34,006 nt of DNA from a virus, in the IMG/VR virus record IMGVR_UViG_3300044641_001398, positions 1 to 34,006 of that record, one strand, 5' to 3'. Both the position numbers and the translations under genes were made by a program. The notes below the pieces were generated by a model. That model did not search any database, was not told where the DNA came from, and saw nothing but the letters and a program-made list of their open reading frames with translations. This document shows, piece by piece, positions 8,526-17,250 of the stretch (position 1 is its first letter; the number at the start of each line of letters is the position of its first letter).

Positions 8526-10037
8526 TTAATCTATTCTTTTATATTTTAAAATCGAACCTTTCCACGTTCTTGAAGTTCTACCCGCTGCTGCTGCATTATT
8601 TGCAAATTGATATGATAAGGTAGCATTTGCTGACGCTTGAAACGAGTATATAATTTTTGTACTTGATAATAAATCTATATTTGCCGTTTGTGTACCTAAC
8701 ACTACACTTGTGCTTGTCGGTACGGTATTTGATGAATAAATATTTACTTGTGCCGCTCCCGTTGCCGTTGGTCCTATCATAAATCCCGTTCCTAACATTG
8801 TTCCCGCACTTACGAAAAATGCATTTTTATAATCGCCCGTTATATTGTTTGCAGAAATTACAATATCCATTTCAATCATATAATGACCACCCGCCACCAC
8901 CGAAAATTGTAAATCAGTATCGTCAGTTAATGTCGTACTATTTGTTACATCTTGGTTAGCGCTTTTTACAATCACGTTCCAACCTTCGGGGTTCAACACC
9001 GCATCGCCGACAAAAACAAAGTTACCATCCGAACACGCTGAATCGAATTCGGATTTCGTTCCCGACAAAGCGGAAATAACCGCCTTGTTTTCCCATAAAT
9101 CATTCGAGGCGGTATAAAATAAACCTTGGTTGTTTAATAATGGCGCGGTGATTTTCAAATCGTGTAATTCGGAAACCTCATAACCGTTTTGAACACGAAC
9201 ATACATTCGCCCCGCGCTTCCAGGACTTGCGGTTGTGCAAAATCCTAAATAAACCAAATGATTCGGGGCGGATGGTTTGACATTCGTAATTGTTCCCGCC
9301 GTTGCGCCCAAATAAATGGCATCGCCGTCGGCAAATGTTGACGTTGGCAATGTACTTAATCCGTCCAACAATCCGTTGACAATAATAAATCCCTTTTGAT
9401 TCGCCGCAATCGATGTTGACAAAACAAGACCAACCGTTTGCGCGGACGTTGCGTCCGTTAAATTTGAGGCAAGTTTAACCGTCAAACGGTCGCCCGTTCC
9501 GCTGAAAGCATAAACGGGTTGCCCCTTAGTGATTGTCACCGAATCGTCGTTCGTGACGTAAGCCAATAATGTATTGGGTGACGTTCCAATAACTTGAAAA
9601 ACATTTGCCGTTGAATTATAAACACAAAACATTTCCGCCCCGCTTTGAATATCGCCACCAATTAATTGACCGTCATTGTTTCGATATAACGGAATCGCCC
9701 CAAGTGAATTGATGTTCAATGTGCAAACCGTTGTATTTCCATTTGTGAACCTAATTAAATACGCATCACCGTCGGTGTATGAAATTACACCGCCAATCGT
9801 TGTTGTGAATGTATCGGTTCCCGATGTTGTTCCCTTTAATATTCCGCCGCCACCGCCACCGCCAACGGAAACCAATGGATTCCCCGACGTACCATCGCCC
9901 GTGATTGTAACACCATCAACATTGACGCCATTAAATTCGACAATCGGATTTGATGGGTCTGTATTGTCAATTGTTACAACCCCGTTTCCGTCATCTGTTA
10001 TTGTTTTGACGTAATTTTTTAAACGTGGATTGCTCAT
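8526..10037 (-). CDS. Fibre-like structural protein with poly-Gly linker and C1q/TNF-like C-terminus
   Basis: A 503-residue protein. Residues 1-57 form an Asn/Asp/Thr/Val-rich beta segment of the kind that anchors fibres, followed by an unbroken glycine linker at ~59-65. Repeated beta modules follow (~66-330, including DDSVTITKGQPVYAF). The C-terminal ~130 residues (~370-503) have alternating hydrophobic strands (GGHYMIEMDIVISANN...TLSYQFANNAA...WKGSILKYKRI) resembling C1q/TNF-like trimeric heads seen on phage fibres. It lies in the head/connector cluster, not with the tail-tip proteins, so it may be a capsid fibre or decoration protein. It probably binds receptor or glycans; that is inference. 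Confidence 0.7.
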   Translation of the reverse strand: MSNPRLKNYVKTITDDGNGVVTIDNTDPSNPIVEFNGVNVDGVTITGDGTSGNPLVSVGGGGGGGILKGTTSGTDTFTTTIGGVISYTDGDAYLIRFTNGNTTVCTLNINSLGAIPLYRNNDGQLIGGDIQSGAEMFCVYNSTANVFQVIGTSPNTLLAYVTNDDSVTITKGQPVYAFSGTGDRLTVKLASNLTDATSAQTVGLVLSTSIAANQKGFIIVNGLLDGLSTLPTSTFADGDAIYLGATAGTITNVKPSAPNHLVYLGFCTTASPGSAGRMYVRVQNGYEVSELHDLKITAPLLNNQGLFYTASNDLWENKAVISALSGTKSEFDSACSDGNFVFVGDAVLNPEGWNVIVKSANQDVTNSTTLTDDTDLQFSVVAGGHYMIEMDIVISANNITGDYKNAFFVSAGTMLGTGFMIGPTATGAAQVNIYSSNTVPTSTSVVLGTQTANIDLLSSTKIIYSFQASANATLSYQFANNAAAAGRTSRTWKGSILKYKRID

Positions 10038-10039
10038 GT

Positions 10040-10405
10040 TTAATTTATTGTAAATTTATTTTGTTCCGCGTGAATGACAAATGTTTCTTTTTCAAAAATT
10101 TCCCATTCTGTAAGTCCATTAATTAATTGACCGACAATTTCAGGAACAACCGTCAATTGAAAATTTGATGAATCCGAACGATAAATCACCCAAGTAAAAT
10201 TCCCAATTTGCGTTGCGTCTTTTAATGTCAAAATAACGTCGTTCGATGAACAATCAATTTCAAATCGACCATAATCACCCAACAACAACGCGTCCGCGCT
10301 TATTTGTTGCGGGATTTGATTATTTGCGTTTTGTTGGCCCGAAACCGCGGCGAATTGGTCATTGAATTTTTGACCCCCTTGAAATGCAAGTTTGACGCCG
10401 TTCAT
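10040..10405 (-). CDS. Small beta-rich structural protein, unknown
   Basis: A 121-residue protein, family not recognised. The N-terminal ~40 residues are Gln/Asn/Ala-rich; the remainder is a beta-sandwich-like sequence (GRFEIDCSSNDVILTLKDATQIGNFTWVIYR...). The second part resembles in style the first beta module of the adjacent fibre-like protein (short strands ending in LxLNxxxxIG), so it could be a partner or decoration subunit. It lies 2 bases upstream of that gene and 3 bases after the connector gene. Confidence 0.65.
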   Translation of the reverse strand: MNGVKLAFQGGQKFNDQFAAVSGQQNANNQIPQQISADALLLGDYGRFEIDCSSNDVILTLKDATQIGNFTWVIYRSDSSNFQLTVVPEIVGQLINGLTEWEIFEKETFVIHAEQNKFTIN

Positions 10406-10408
10406 AAT

Positions 10409-11140
10409 TTATATATTTCCAAATGAAACATTCATCGGTTCAACTTCAAATTCATCAAAGACAATCCAATCAACACGAACATTCGTGTCAGTGATGTCCG
10501 TTGCTGAATCAATTTCAAATGATGTGTCATCAATTAAATTTGCGATTGTATAATCGACATTTTCAATTGTCACCGTGTCGAGGTCTTTTAAAAATAGTGT
10601 TGACGGCAATGTCACCAAATAAGTGACACCCGATTGAAAAACAATTGATGACGCGGTTGTGTCATAACGTTCGAAATATTGAATGAAACGATTGGCCGAA
10701 ATAGCATCGACAACGCCATGGTTGAACGCATCGCGGCAAATCACCGAAATTTGTCCCATGATTGCAACGTTTGAATTCTCATTCGTGTTTGCAACCATTC
10801 CCGCAATTGTATTTTTATAGTTTGATTTACGAACATATTCGGTCCAAATAAAAAATTTCAATGCGCCTTTTAAACCTTCATAAATAACATATTTATCATT
10901 TGAATCTAAATAGGTTGTTCCGTCTAATAATGCAACGTATTTTGGTGATTGCGGAACATTATTGACATCCAGGTCCGCAAAAAATCGGGTCAATAAATCA
11001 TCACCAAGTATTTTTCGCAAATATTCATATTCATAACGGTCGATAAAACCTTGCAAATTTGCGGTTGTATATTGGTTTTTTGCAATTTGAACGGGTTCAT
11101 TTTCAAAATCCGTTGTTGTGATGAATTTGGCGGTCGGCAT
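10409..11140 (-). CDS. Head-tail connector (adaptor) protein, DUF6712-like
   Basis: A 243-residue protein located after the capsid gene. Residues ~30-60 (FIDRYEYEYLRKILGDDLLTRFF) match a signature seen in Bacteroidota phage connector proteins (a 'Y-E-x-x-Y-L-x-x-(I/L)-L-G' helix), followed by helical residues ~80-155. The C-terminal ~75 residues form a beta-rich extension (SGVTYLVTLPSTLFLKDLD...). Connectors form a ring beneath the portal. The assignment rests on the motif and order. Confidence 0.72.
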   Translation of the reverse strand: MPTAKFITTTDFENEPVQIAKNQYTTANLQGFIDRYEYEYLRKILGDDLLTRFFADLDVNNVPQSPKYVALLDGTTYLDSNDKYVIYEGLKGALKFFIWTEYVRKSNYKNTIAGMVANTNENSNVAIMGQISVICRDAFNHGVVDAISANRFIQYFERYDTTASSIVFQSGVTYLVTLPSTLFLKDLDTVTIENVDYTIANLIDDTSFEIDSATDITDTNVRVDWIVFDEFEVEPMNVSFGNI

Positions 11141-11150
11141 GTTTTATTTT

Positions 11151-11522
11151 TTATTTCGTTTCCAATCTGTTCGAAATGATTTTTGCTATTTTTCTTTTTT
11201 CTAAATCCAACGCGGCAATTTGTCCAACAAATGCCGTGTCACCTGGATTGATTCCCAATGATGTTTTTGTCAATGATGGGTGATTAAGATATTCAACAAC
11301 CGACATTTTTTTCAATTGGGTTTCTGAATATTTCGATTTTTTAGTATAATCAACCGCGACAACCTTTGTGTTTGTTTTTGGCGATTCTATTTCAACCATT
11401 GGTTCAACATTTTCGGTTGATTCAATTGATTCAACAACGTTTTCAATGTGTTTTTCAACCCCGTTTAAAATTGGTTTTTCAACCTTTATTGATTTGTTTT
11501 TGGGCGATTGACTTTTTGCCAT
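11151..11522 (-). CDS. Charged linker-like protein after the capsid gene
   Basis: A 123-residue protein of unknown family. I start it at the ATG at 11522 (MAKSQSPKNKSIKVEK); the in-frame ATG at 11588 would place the first 22 codons inside the capsid terminator hairpin, which is unlikely. Residues 1-75 are disordered and Lys/Glu/Ser/Val-rich; residues ~80-123 form a small helical domain (SETQLKKMSVVEYLNHPS...). Its location between capsid and connector suggests a minor head protein. Confidence 0.65.
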   Translation of the reverse strand: MAKSQSPKNKSIKVEKPILNGVEKHIENVVESIESTENVEPMVEIESPKTNTKVVAVDYTKKSKYSETQLKKMSVVEYLNHPSLTKTSLGINPGDTAFVGQIAALDLEKRKIAKIISNRLETK

Positions 11523-11556
11523 AAAAATGTTTTTGATTATTGATTTCTTTTCACCC

Positions 11557-11585
11557 AAAAACCCCGAACCATTTACGATTCGGGG
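11557..11585 (-). terminator. Intrinsic terminator after the major capsid gene
   Basis: The minus strand has CCCCGAATC, loop GTAAAT, GGTTCGGGG, then TTTTT. The stem is at least seven perfect pairs. It lies 23 bases after the capsid stop codon and would produce high levels of capsid mRNA with partial read-through into connector genes. Confidence 0.88.
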
Positions 11586-11607
11586 CAATTAGGAAAACAT
11601 GAAAATT

Positions 11608-12969
11608 TTAAACCGCCAATGCTGCGATGTCAGTTGCGAAATCACCTTTCACAAATGCGCCTTCATTATTTTCTGAAATATAAAGGTTTCCGCGTAATTC
11701 ACCGATGATTGTCACCAAGTTTTTAGTAAAGTCGTCATTTTCCCAACCAACCATGATGTTGATTCCCTCACGTTGATAGAAAATTGCTTTTGAAAAATCA
11801 CCGATAACATAATCACCCGCCGTTACACCTGGATTTTCAACAATACGAACACCGCCAATTGTCGCGCCACCCGCCGTTGAAAATGGGGGCATGATATAAT
11901 GACCGTCGGTTCCTTTTGTCAAGTCCATTGCCGCCGCGTCTGCGGGGTTCAAAATACAAATGTTTGGAACGAAATTCGCCAAAACGATTTGTGAAATTGC
12001 GGCACGAATAACGTCAAAATTATTTGGCGTTATAATTGTTCCCGCCAATGAACCCGCTGCAAATGTTGTTGCATGGTCCATTAAACCTTGCATGTTTGCA
12101 CCTGAATATAATTCCTCGTCCAACGTCAAGTTTAATTCAATCAATAATTCGTCATTGATAGCCGAACGCATGAATGAAATATCGTTCAACATTTCAGTTG
12201 AAACCTTAACTTTTGCCGCGATTTTCAACATGTCAAGTTTAACCTCAACAAAATCAAAATCGATTGATGGTTTTGTTGTCCCTTCAGCCGTATATGCCGC
12301 CGAACCGTCGCGATTTCTTTTGTCAACTAAATGAACGGTTTTTGCGGTTGTCGAACGACGACCGAAAAGATTCACTAAAAATGGACGTCTTGTTGCGATG
12401 TCGGTATAACCTGGAACCAATTCACCCGCCAACATTTCACGACCCGTGATGTTTCCAAATGTGATTGTTCCCGCCGCTTTTACATGTTCAGGATTTTCAT
12501 CCGAAACAACCGAAATAAACGTGTTCGAACGATTTTTTTGCGCTAACATTAAAGAATCTTTGATTTTTTCAACCGAATCATTTATAAATGATTTGAATGA
12601 CATCGGTTTTGATTCTTTTTTACTTTTTTCAAGTAACGCAATCGTTTCACCTTGTTTTTTAACGATTTCATTAAGGTCATCAAGACCCTTTTGATTCATT
12701 TTTTCGATGTCGGCTTTGATTTGTTCAACGTCCGATTTGCTCAATTTTAATTCAATCGCCTTTTCAATCAAATCTTGTTTTAATTTGATTTGTTCTTGAA
12801 TTTCTTTGAGTGATTCGGGTGTGATTGCCGCCGCCGCGCCCGTTGCGCTAATTAGGCCAATTGATTCCATTCCGAAACCGTTGACCGCTGCAAAACACGC
12901 GCAAATTATTGCGGTGAATGCCATAATTCCACGGAAAACATTCCATGAATTGTGATTTTGTTTTTTCAT
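11608..12969 (-). CDS. Major capsid protein, HK97 fold, with N-terminal delta domain
   Basis: A 453-residue protein. Residues ~50-118 are a coiled coil resembling the HK97 delta (scaffold) domain; residues from ~120 to the end resemble the HK97-type shell (ITGREMLAGELVPGYTD, KIAAKVKVSTEMLND, GGVRIVENPGVTAGDYVIGD). The S78 protease gene immediately upstream probably removes the scaffold. An odd feature is residues 11-31 (VFRGIMAFTAIICACFAAVNG), a membrane-like or signal-like hydrophobic segment before the delta domain. The start overlaps the protease stop by 4 bases (ATGA), indicating coupled translation. A terminator follows. Confidence 0.92.
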   Translation of the reverse strand: MKKQNHNSWNVFRGIMAFTAIICACFAAVNGFGMESIGLISATGAAAAITPESLKEIQEQIKLKQDLIEKAIELKLSKSDVEQIKADIEKMNQKGLDDLNEIVKKQGETIALLEKSKKESKPMSFKSFINDSVEKIKDSLMLAQKNRSNTFISVVSDENPEHVKAAGTITFGNITGREMLAGELVPGYTDIATRRPFLVNLFGRRSTTAKTVHLVDKRNRDGSAAYTAEGTTKPSIDFDFVEVKLDMLKIAAKVKVSTEMLNDISFMRSAINDELLIELNLTLDEELYSGANMQGLMDHATTFAAGSLAGTIITPNNFDVIRAAISQIVLANFVPNICILNPADAAAMDLTKGTDGHYIMPPFSTAGGATIGGVRIVENPGVTAGDYVIGDFSKAIFYQREGINIMVGWENDDFTKNLVTIIGELRGNLYISENNEGAFVKGDFATDIAALAV

Positions 12970-13775
12970 TTTGTGAAAATTTTTAATAGATTTTTTGATA
13001 ATTCATTGATTTGTTTTTGCTGCAAACCTTTATCGTTTGCCTCGTTTAATCTGTTCAATTCATCATTCGGCTTTTCAATTGGACGGGTGTCATTGGCAGA
13101 CGACGACGCGTTTTTGAAAAGTGAATCAATGTTTTGATATGCGGATATAATTTGAGCATGTTGAATTTGTAATTGCGAATGTGTTTCATCCGTCAATCCC
13201 GTTTGTTTGATAGCCGTAAAAATTGCGTCCATTTTCTTTTTAAGAAAATCCAACGCGTCTTGTTTTGATTCCGATTTGAAACCCATGAAAGGGGTCATAT
13301 CGTTTGCACCCCAGGCAACCGTTGAACCTTCATATAATTTTAATTCCTTTAATATGAAAACTTCGTCATCACCGTTTGTTGATTCGATAAATTCATAACG
13401 GATTGTTTTATAGCCGACGGAATGTTCGTTGTAAACACCCGCTTCGTAAAGTTTTAAGGTGTCAACACCAAGTCCCGTTGGGACAATTTTTGATTCAAAA
13501 TAAAGTCCGAAATTATCTTCACTCAATAAATATGGTTTTCCCAAAACTTTTTGTGTGTCATGTTGTAACAAATGCAAAATTTGATTTGTTCCATTTGGTC
13601 CGCGTTCGGCGATTGTTTTGGCGAATGCGCCTTTTTCAATTATGTCACCGTATGAATCGACATTCCCAAAATGGGCGAAATATCCCGTGACAATTCCCGA
13701 TTTGACGTCAACGTCTTTTAATTTGCCCGTCAATTCTTTATATTCAATTTCTTTGTTTATTCGTGTTTTGCTCAT
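12966..13775 (-). CDS. Prohead maturation protease (HK97 gp4-like, S78 family)
   Basis: A 269-residue protein from ATG 13775 (MSKTRINKEIEY); the ATG at 13802 would add nine residues and overlap portal by 23 bases. The N-terminal ~160 residues match the caudoviral prohead protease: GIVTGYFAHFGNVDSYGD near the start, the catalytic His in LLQHDTQKVLGKP (~72) and the His-Ser pair in NEHSVGY (~118-119). The C-terminal ~100 residues are a Gln/Lys/Asn-rich helical extension and may be a scaffold-like tail. It starts 4 bases after the portal stop and overlaps the capsid start by 4. It should cleave the capsid delta domain and itself. Confidence 0.9.
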   Translation of the reverse strand: MSKTRINKEIEYKELTGKLKDVDVKSGIVTGYFAHFGNVDSYGDIIEKGAFAKTIAERGPNGTNQILHLLQHDTQKVLGKPYLLSEDNFGLYFESKIVPTGLGVDTLKLYEAGVYNEHSVGYKTIRYEFIESTNGDDEVFILKELKLYEGSTVAWGANDMTPFMGFKSESKQDALDFLKKKMDAIFTAIKQTGLTDETHSQLQIQHAQIISAYQNIDSLFKNASSSANDTRPIEKPNDELNRLNEANDKGLQQKQINELSKNLLKIFTK

Positions 13776-13779
13776 AAAA

Positions 13780-15177
13780 TTATTGTTGAACGTTTGCGTC
13801 AATCTTGTCTTTATATTTTGATGGTAAAATCAATTTGTCGGCCACTTGGTCGGGGTCGTTTTTTGGTTGAATTATTTCATAATCCATTATTAAACGATAT
13901 TCATTTCGCGTTATGATTCCTTCTTCGACCTCTTTTGTTAATCGTTCGGATAAAATTTTCAAATCCGATTGCAAAGCGGGAATTGATTTTGTGTCGAAAT
14001 CAATATAATATTGGGGACCAAAATCACGAACAATGAATGTGTTCAATGTGTCGCGAAAATCACACATTTCAGGAATCACTGCATTCAAATAAAATGAACG
14101 TTCGGCCGTGATGACGTTGTCGCGTGTCGATGCATCTTGCGAATTCAGCATGACAACGGGAACGTTCCATATATTACATATTTGTTCACGGTCCATTTTC
14201 TGTGAATCAATTATTGCCAAATCCACGGGCGACAATCCCATGTTCACCCAATTTAATGACGCGGATGTTGCAATAACTCTTTTAAAGTTTTCAACCCCCG
14301 CCGTTCGTTTGTCGAATTTTTTTTGAATTGCGGATGCCTCATCGGGTGTTAAAAATCCACCATCTTCGCCCGTTGTCGGACCCTGGGACAACAATCCCGC
14401 CATTCCCATGTTTTCATAAGCATAGGCGGACGCCGCGTAACTTTTATTTGATTTATCAATCAATTTTTGTGATGATTCGATGGGCGAATAACCATAAACA
14501 AAATCTTGATATGTCATCGCGGGATTCCATGTTTTGGAATGATAAACCTCATCGGTTGTAAATTCCAAATTGAAATCTGAATCAATTATATATGTGACCT
14601 TATTTCGTTCTAAATAATTCGCGCCCTCATTCAAATTAACCGTCATAAAATGCGACGGCAAAATAAACATTTGGGATGTTGTTTTGAATCCCGACGGTTT
14701 CAATTTATACAAATAACGGTTTCCCGTCAAAAGTTTATATCCCAATGCTTCTTGAATAAACAATGGCCATGTTTGAATTCTGTTTGGGTTTTCCAACAAC
14801 GCGTTTAATTGCTTGTTGTTTGATTGAACCCAATATTTTGCCTTGGTTTTTATTGCGTTGTATGTGTCACCCGCCTTTTGATAGGCTTCATATTCGGTCT
14901 TTGCCTTCGTTCTGTTTGCGCCCTCTTTTAATTCATAGACGGTCCACGGCATTTGTGACGCGCGTTTGGTGATTAATCCGATGACTGAATAAACATCCGT
15001 ATTCATACGGTATGACATTTCAATCAACTTTTTTTGGTCCGCGGTCCCCGTTTGCCAACCTTTTAAAACGTCGAATAAACCCAAAGTAAGTTTATTTTGG
15101 TTTATTGGTCCAACGTTTTGATTCAATGCCTTTTGGGACGAATCAAAATAAAAGGGATTTCGTATTTTTAAAGCCAT
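13780..15177 (-). CDS. Portal protein
   Basis: A 465-residue protein of the HK97-type portal family: an N-terminal tail, MNTDVYSVIGLITKRASQMPW in the clip/wing region, LLTGNRYLYKL around 155-165, then DRTAG-like KKFDKRTAGVENFKRVIAT, and NVPVVMLNSQDASTRDN near the C-terminal stem. It forms the dodecameric ring for DNA entry and contacts the terminase and connector. It is the first gene after a 56-base gap holding a promoter and a shared 20-bp site, so it probably begins the head operon. It ends 4 bases before the protease start. Confidence 0.92.
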   Translation of the reverse strand: MALKIRNPFYFDSSQKALNQNVGPINQNKLTLGLFDVLKGWQTGTADQKKLIEMSYRMNTDVYSVIGLITKRASQMPWTVYELKEGANRTKAKTEYEAYQKAGDTYNAIKTKAKYWVQSNNKQLNALLENPNRIQTWPLFIQEALGYKLLTGNRYLYKLKPSGFKTTSQMFILPSHFMTVNLNEGANYLERNKVTYIIDSDFNLEFTTDEVYHSKTWNPAMTYQDFVYGYSPIESSQKLIDKSNKSYAASAYAYENMGMAGLLSQGPTTGEDGGFLTPDEASAIQKKFDKRTAGVENFKRVIATSASLNWVNMGLSPVDLAIIDSQKMDREQICNIWNVPVVMLNSQDASTRDNVITAERSFYLNAVIPEMCDFRDTLNTFIVRDFGPQYYIDFDTKSIPALQSDLKILSERLTKEVEEGIITRNEYRLIMDYEIIQPKNDPDQVADKLILPSKYKDKIDANVQQ

Positions 15178-15185
15178 GTTGGTGA

Positions 15186-15215
15186 CAAATATAATAATTT
15201 AGATTTATTCGACAA
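15186..15215 (-). promoter_or_regulatory. Promoter of the head operon
   Basis: The minus strand has a -7 box TATATTTG (15186-15193), exact to TAnnTTTG, and TTG at 15213-15215 with a 19-base spacer, the Bacteroidota arrangement. The start would lie a few bases before the portal ATG at 15177, giving a very short leader. The 20-bp site at 15209-15228 overlaps the -33 element, suggesting regulation at this promoter. Confidence 0.7.
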
Positions 15216-15228
15216 CAAACGTTTACAA
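15209..15228. promoter_or_regulatory. Shared 20-bp late operator candidate, copy upstream of portal
   Basis: The plus strand TCGACAACAAACGTTTACAA is identical to the minus strand of 8140-8159. It covers the -33 region of the portal promoter and has the palindromic core AAACGTTT. The match ends exactly at both borders, so it is a discrete site and not part of a longer repeat. Confidence 0.6.
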
Positions 15229-15233
15229 ATATT

Positions 15234-16694
15234 TTAGACAACAAAGAATTCACGGCGTGTTTTTCCGAATGTTTCAATAATTGAATAGGCCGTGACATCC
15301 ACTTGGTCATCATGTTTGCCGTTTGGAAATGTGATAATTTCTTGAAAAAACGATTCATTCCAACCGCCTTTTAAAACCTTGACACGTCCGCCGTGGATGT
15401 ATGGGGCGCATTCCTCAACGCGCGTGATTTTACCTTTTGCGACGTGTTTGTCATCTATAAATGTGACGTTTAAACCTTTTTTTGATAGCAACGATTTGAT
15501 TCCGTGTCCCGATGCCTTTTTTTCAACGTGAATCAACGTGTTTTGCGGCAATTGATGGGCCGTCATTAATGAACCGATTGATTCCACTAATTCATATAAT
15601 TCCAACCAAATTTGCTCACAATATATTAAAATAAGGTCATCACCTTTTTTTGTTGTGATTAAAATGGCCGTTGGGTCATTGATTGTTTTGTCGGTGAATG
15701 CCCCATCAATCCAAACATCGAATTTCAAACCCGTTCGGTCAACCTTTTCAATGATGTCAAACCAATTTCGTTTTATCATTTCACCTTCTTGGGGTGACGG
15801 TCTTTGTTGATACAATGACGAAAATGTCCGCGGTGATTTATCCCGAACGTCCTCAATTTTTTCCCGTGAATGCCAATGTTCCAACAATGCTTCGCCAATT
15901 TCGCGCGGGTCGTTGATGTCGTCCAAATCTTCGCGCAATGCGGGAATCTTAATCATTTCCCATTCATCACGTTCGGACGCTAATAACCGCCCCGCCAAGT
16001 CATCTTCATGCCAACGGGTGAACAACATCAATTGTTTTGAATTATTGTGAAAACGGGTTTTAAAAACGTCTTGATACCAATCCCAAACACGATTCCGAAT
16101 TGTCTGTGAATTGGCGTCGGCCCTATCTTTGTAGGGGTCATCAATGATTCCAATGTCAACGGATGTTCCCGTCAATGCCTGGCCAACACCGACCGTTTTG
16201 AAAAATCCCGAACCGCCAATGATTTCAAAGATTTCCGAATTTCGCAATTTACCTTGTCGGGCGTCGGTTGAAACGTTTTTTGAATTCAATAATGTGTTGG
16301 GAAATATTTTTCGGTATTGGTCTGAATCAATTATCAATTGTGTTTTGCGATTAAACCCCGATGACAATGTCGGCGAATATGACGCCAATGCGATTTTTGT
16401 GTCGCGGTTTTGTCCTAATATCCACGCGGGGAAAACCTGGGATGAAATGGTCGATTTAAAATGTTGCGGCGGGATGAAAATCATCAATTTTTTAACGTCG
16501 GGTGAATTGTAAAAATTCGTCAATCTTTTACAAATATATTCAATATGCCAAGGGATTGAACCATCGGGCAACAATCCGAACGGCGCAACCAAGGAAAAAA
16601 AATCATGAAGGTTTCGACGCGATAATTCGGCCAAAATATCTTCATGGGTGAATCCCTTTATTGCTTCATTTATCTTTTGAAAGTTTGTCGGCAA
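15234..16694 (-). CDS. terL: Terminase large subunit
   Basis: A 486-residue protein that pumps DNA into the prohead and cuts it. The N-terminal ATPase has a variant Walker A (PPQHFKST, ~75-82) and a Walker B (DIGIIDDP, ~180-187). The C-terminal RNase H-like nuclease shows the first acidic site in VWIDGAFTD (~328-336) and HDDQVD (~461-466). There is no in-frame ATG before the ATPase core: the only upstream start is TTG at 16694, which overlaps the TerS end by 29 bases. Translation is therefore probably coupled to TerS and starts at a rare codon. It ends 57 bases before the portal. Confidence 0.92.
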   Translation of the reverse strand: MPTNFQKINEAIKGFTHEDILAELSRRNLHDFFSLVAPFGLLPDGSIPWHIEYICKRLTNFYNSPDVKKLMIFIPPQHFKSTISSQVFPAWILGQNRDTKIALASYSPTLSSGFNRKTQLIIDSDQYRKIFPNTLLNSKNVSTDARQGKLRNSEIFEIIGGSGFFKTVGVGQALTGTSVDIGIIDDPYKDRADANSQTIRNRVWDWYQDVFKTRFHNNSKQLMLFTRWHEDDLAGRLLASERDEWEMIKIPALREDLDDINDPREIGEALLEHWHSREKIEDVRDKSPRTFSSLYQQRPSPQEGEMIKRNWFDIIEKVDRTGLKFDVWIDGAFTDKTINDPTAILITTKKGDDLILIYCEQIWLELYELVESIGSLMTAHQLPQNTLIHVEKKASGHGIKSLLSKKGLNVTFIDDKHVAKGKITRVEECAPYIHGGRVKVLKGGWNESFFQEIITFPNGKHDDQVDVTAYSIIETFGKTRREFFVV

Positions 16695-17211
16695 TTTCGC
16701 GCAATGTTTGTTCCGATAATTCGGTGATGATTGTATTTGAAACGTTTATTTTTTCGCCGCCCGATGTCAAGTCGGTGTTGTTCTTTAATCCCAAATCACT
16801 GGCAATGATTGCAGCATTGAAAAACCCCGCCGCGGCCCCCTCAAATTTTTGATTGAATATTGTTTCCTCAATCTGTTCGATAACGGCCAAAAATTCCGCC
16901 CTTTTTTCTTTTTGTTCTTTACTTTCATATTTGAAATTACGGAAATAAGAAAATGAACAATTAAGGTGAGAACATAACGCAATATGTGTAAATGGTCTTT
17001 TTATTGGTATTTCAACCAATTCAATTCGTGAACCGCCGCCCATTATTGAAACGGTCATCGGTTTAATTTCAATGAACGGATTTTCATCAACCCATTCAAA
17101 ATATTCACACGCCGCATCCCATAACATTCCAGGGTTTGCGAATAGGGTGTCGCGACCGTGTTTTGAACGGTTGTTCCAAAATTTATTCCCTTTTTCAAAT
17201 TTACCTTTCAT
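16666..17211 (-). CDS. terS: Terminase small subunit
   Basis: A 181-residue protein from ATG 17211 (MKGKFEKGNKFWNNRSKHGRD). The N-terminal Lys/Arg/Asn-rich segment with 'G-N-K-F-W-x-x-R-S-K-H-G-R' resembles small terminases of Bacteroidota phages, followed by helices (MLWDAACEYFEWVDENPF) and an aromatic helix that could be the DNA-recognising turn (HIALCSHLNCSFSYFRNFK). The C-terminal helix (SEQTLREIADKLSKDK) would contact TerL. It binds the packaging site and delivers DNA to TerL. A weak -7-like TATCTTCG lies just upstream of the ATG, so I do not claim a promoter. Confidence 0.87.
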   Translation of the reverse strand: MKGKFEKGNKFWNNRSKHGRDTLFANPGMLWDAACEYFEWVDENPFIEIKPMTVSIMGGGSRIELVEIPIKRPFTHIALCSHLNCSFSYFRNFKYESKEQKEKRAEFLAVIEQIEETIFNQKFEGAAAGFFNAAIIASDLGLKNNTDLTSGGEKINVSNTIITELSEQTLREIADKLSKDK

Positions 17212-17250
17212 GATACGAAGATACAAAAAAACTTGTTCCGTTTATTTACT

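Noticed and set aside
8140-15228. Inverted repeat pair as an invertible segment or integration sites
   Set aside because: No recombinase is encoded; inversion would turn essential head genes against the operon; regulatory use explains the position next to promoters better.
16530-16540. CAAATATA (plus strand) inside terL, a -7-like box
   Set aside because: It is deep in coding sequence, no gene begins shortly after it, and no -33 element is seen.
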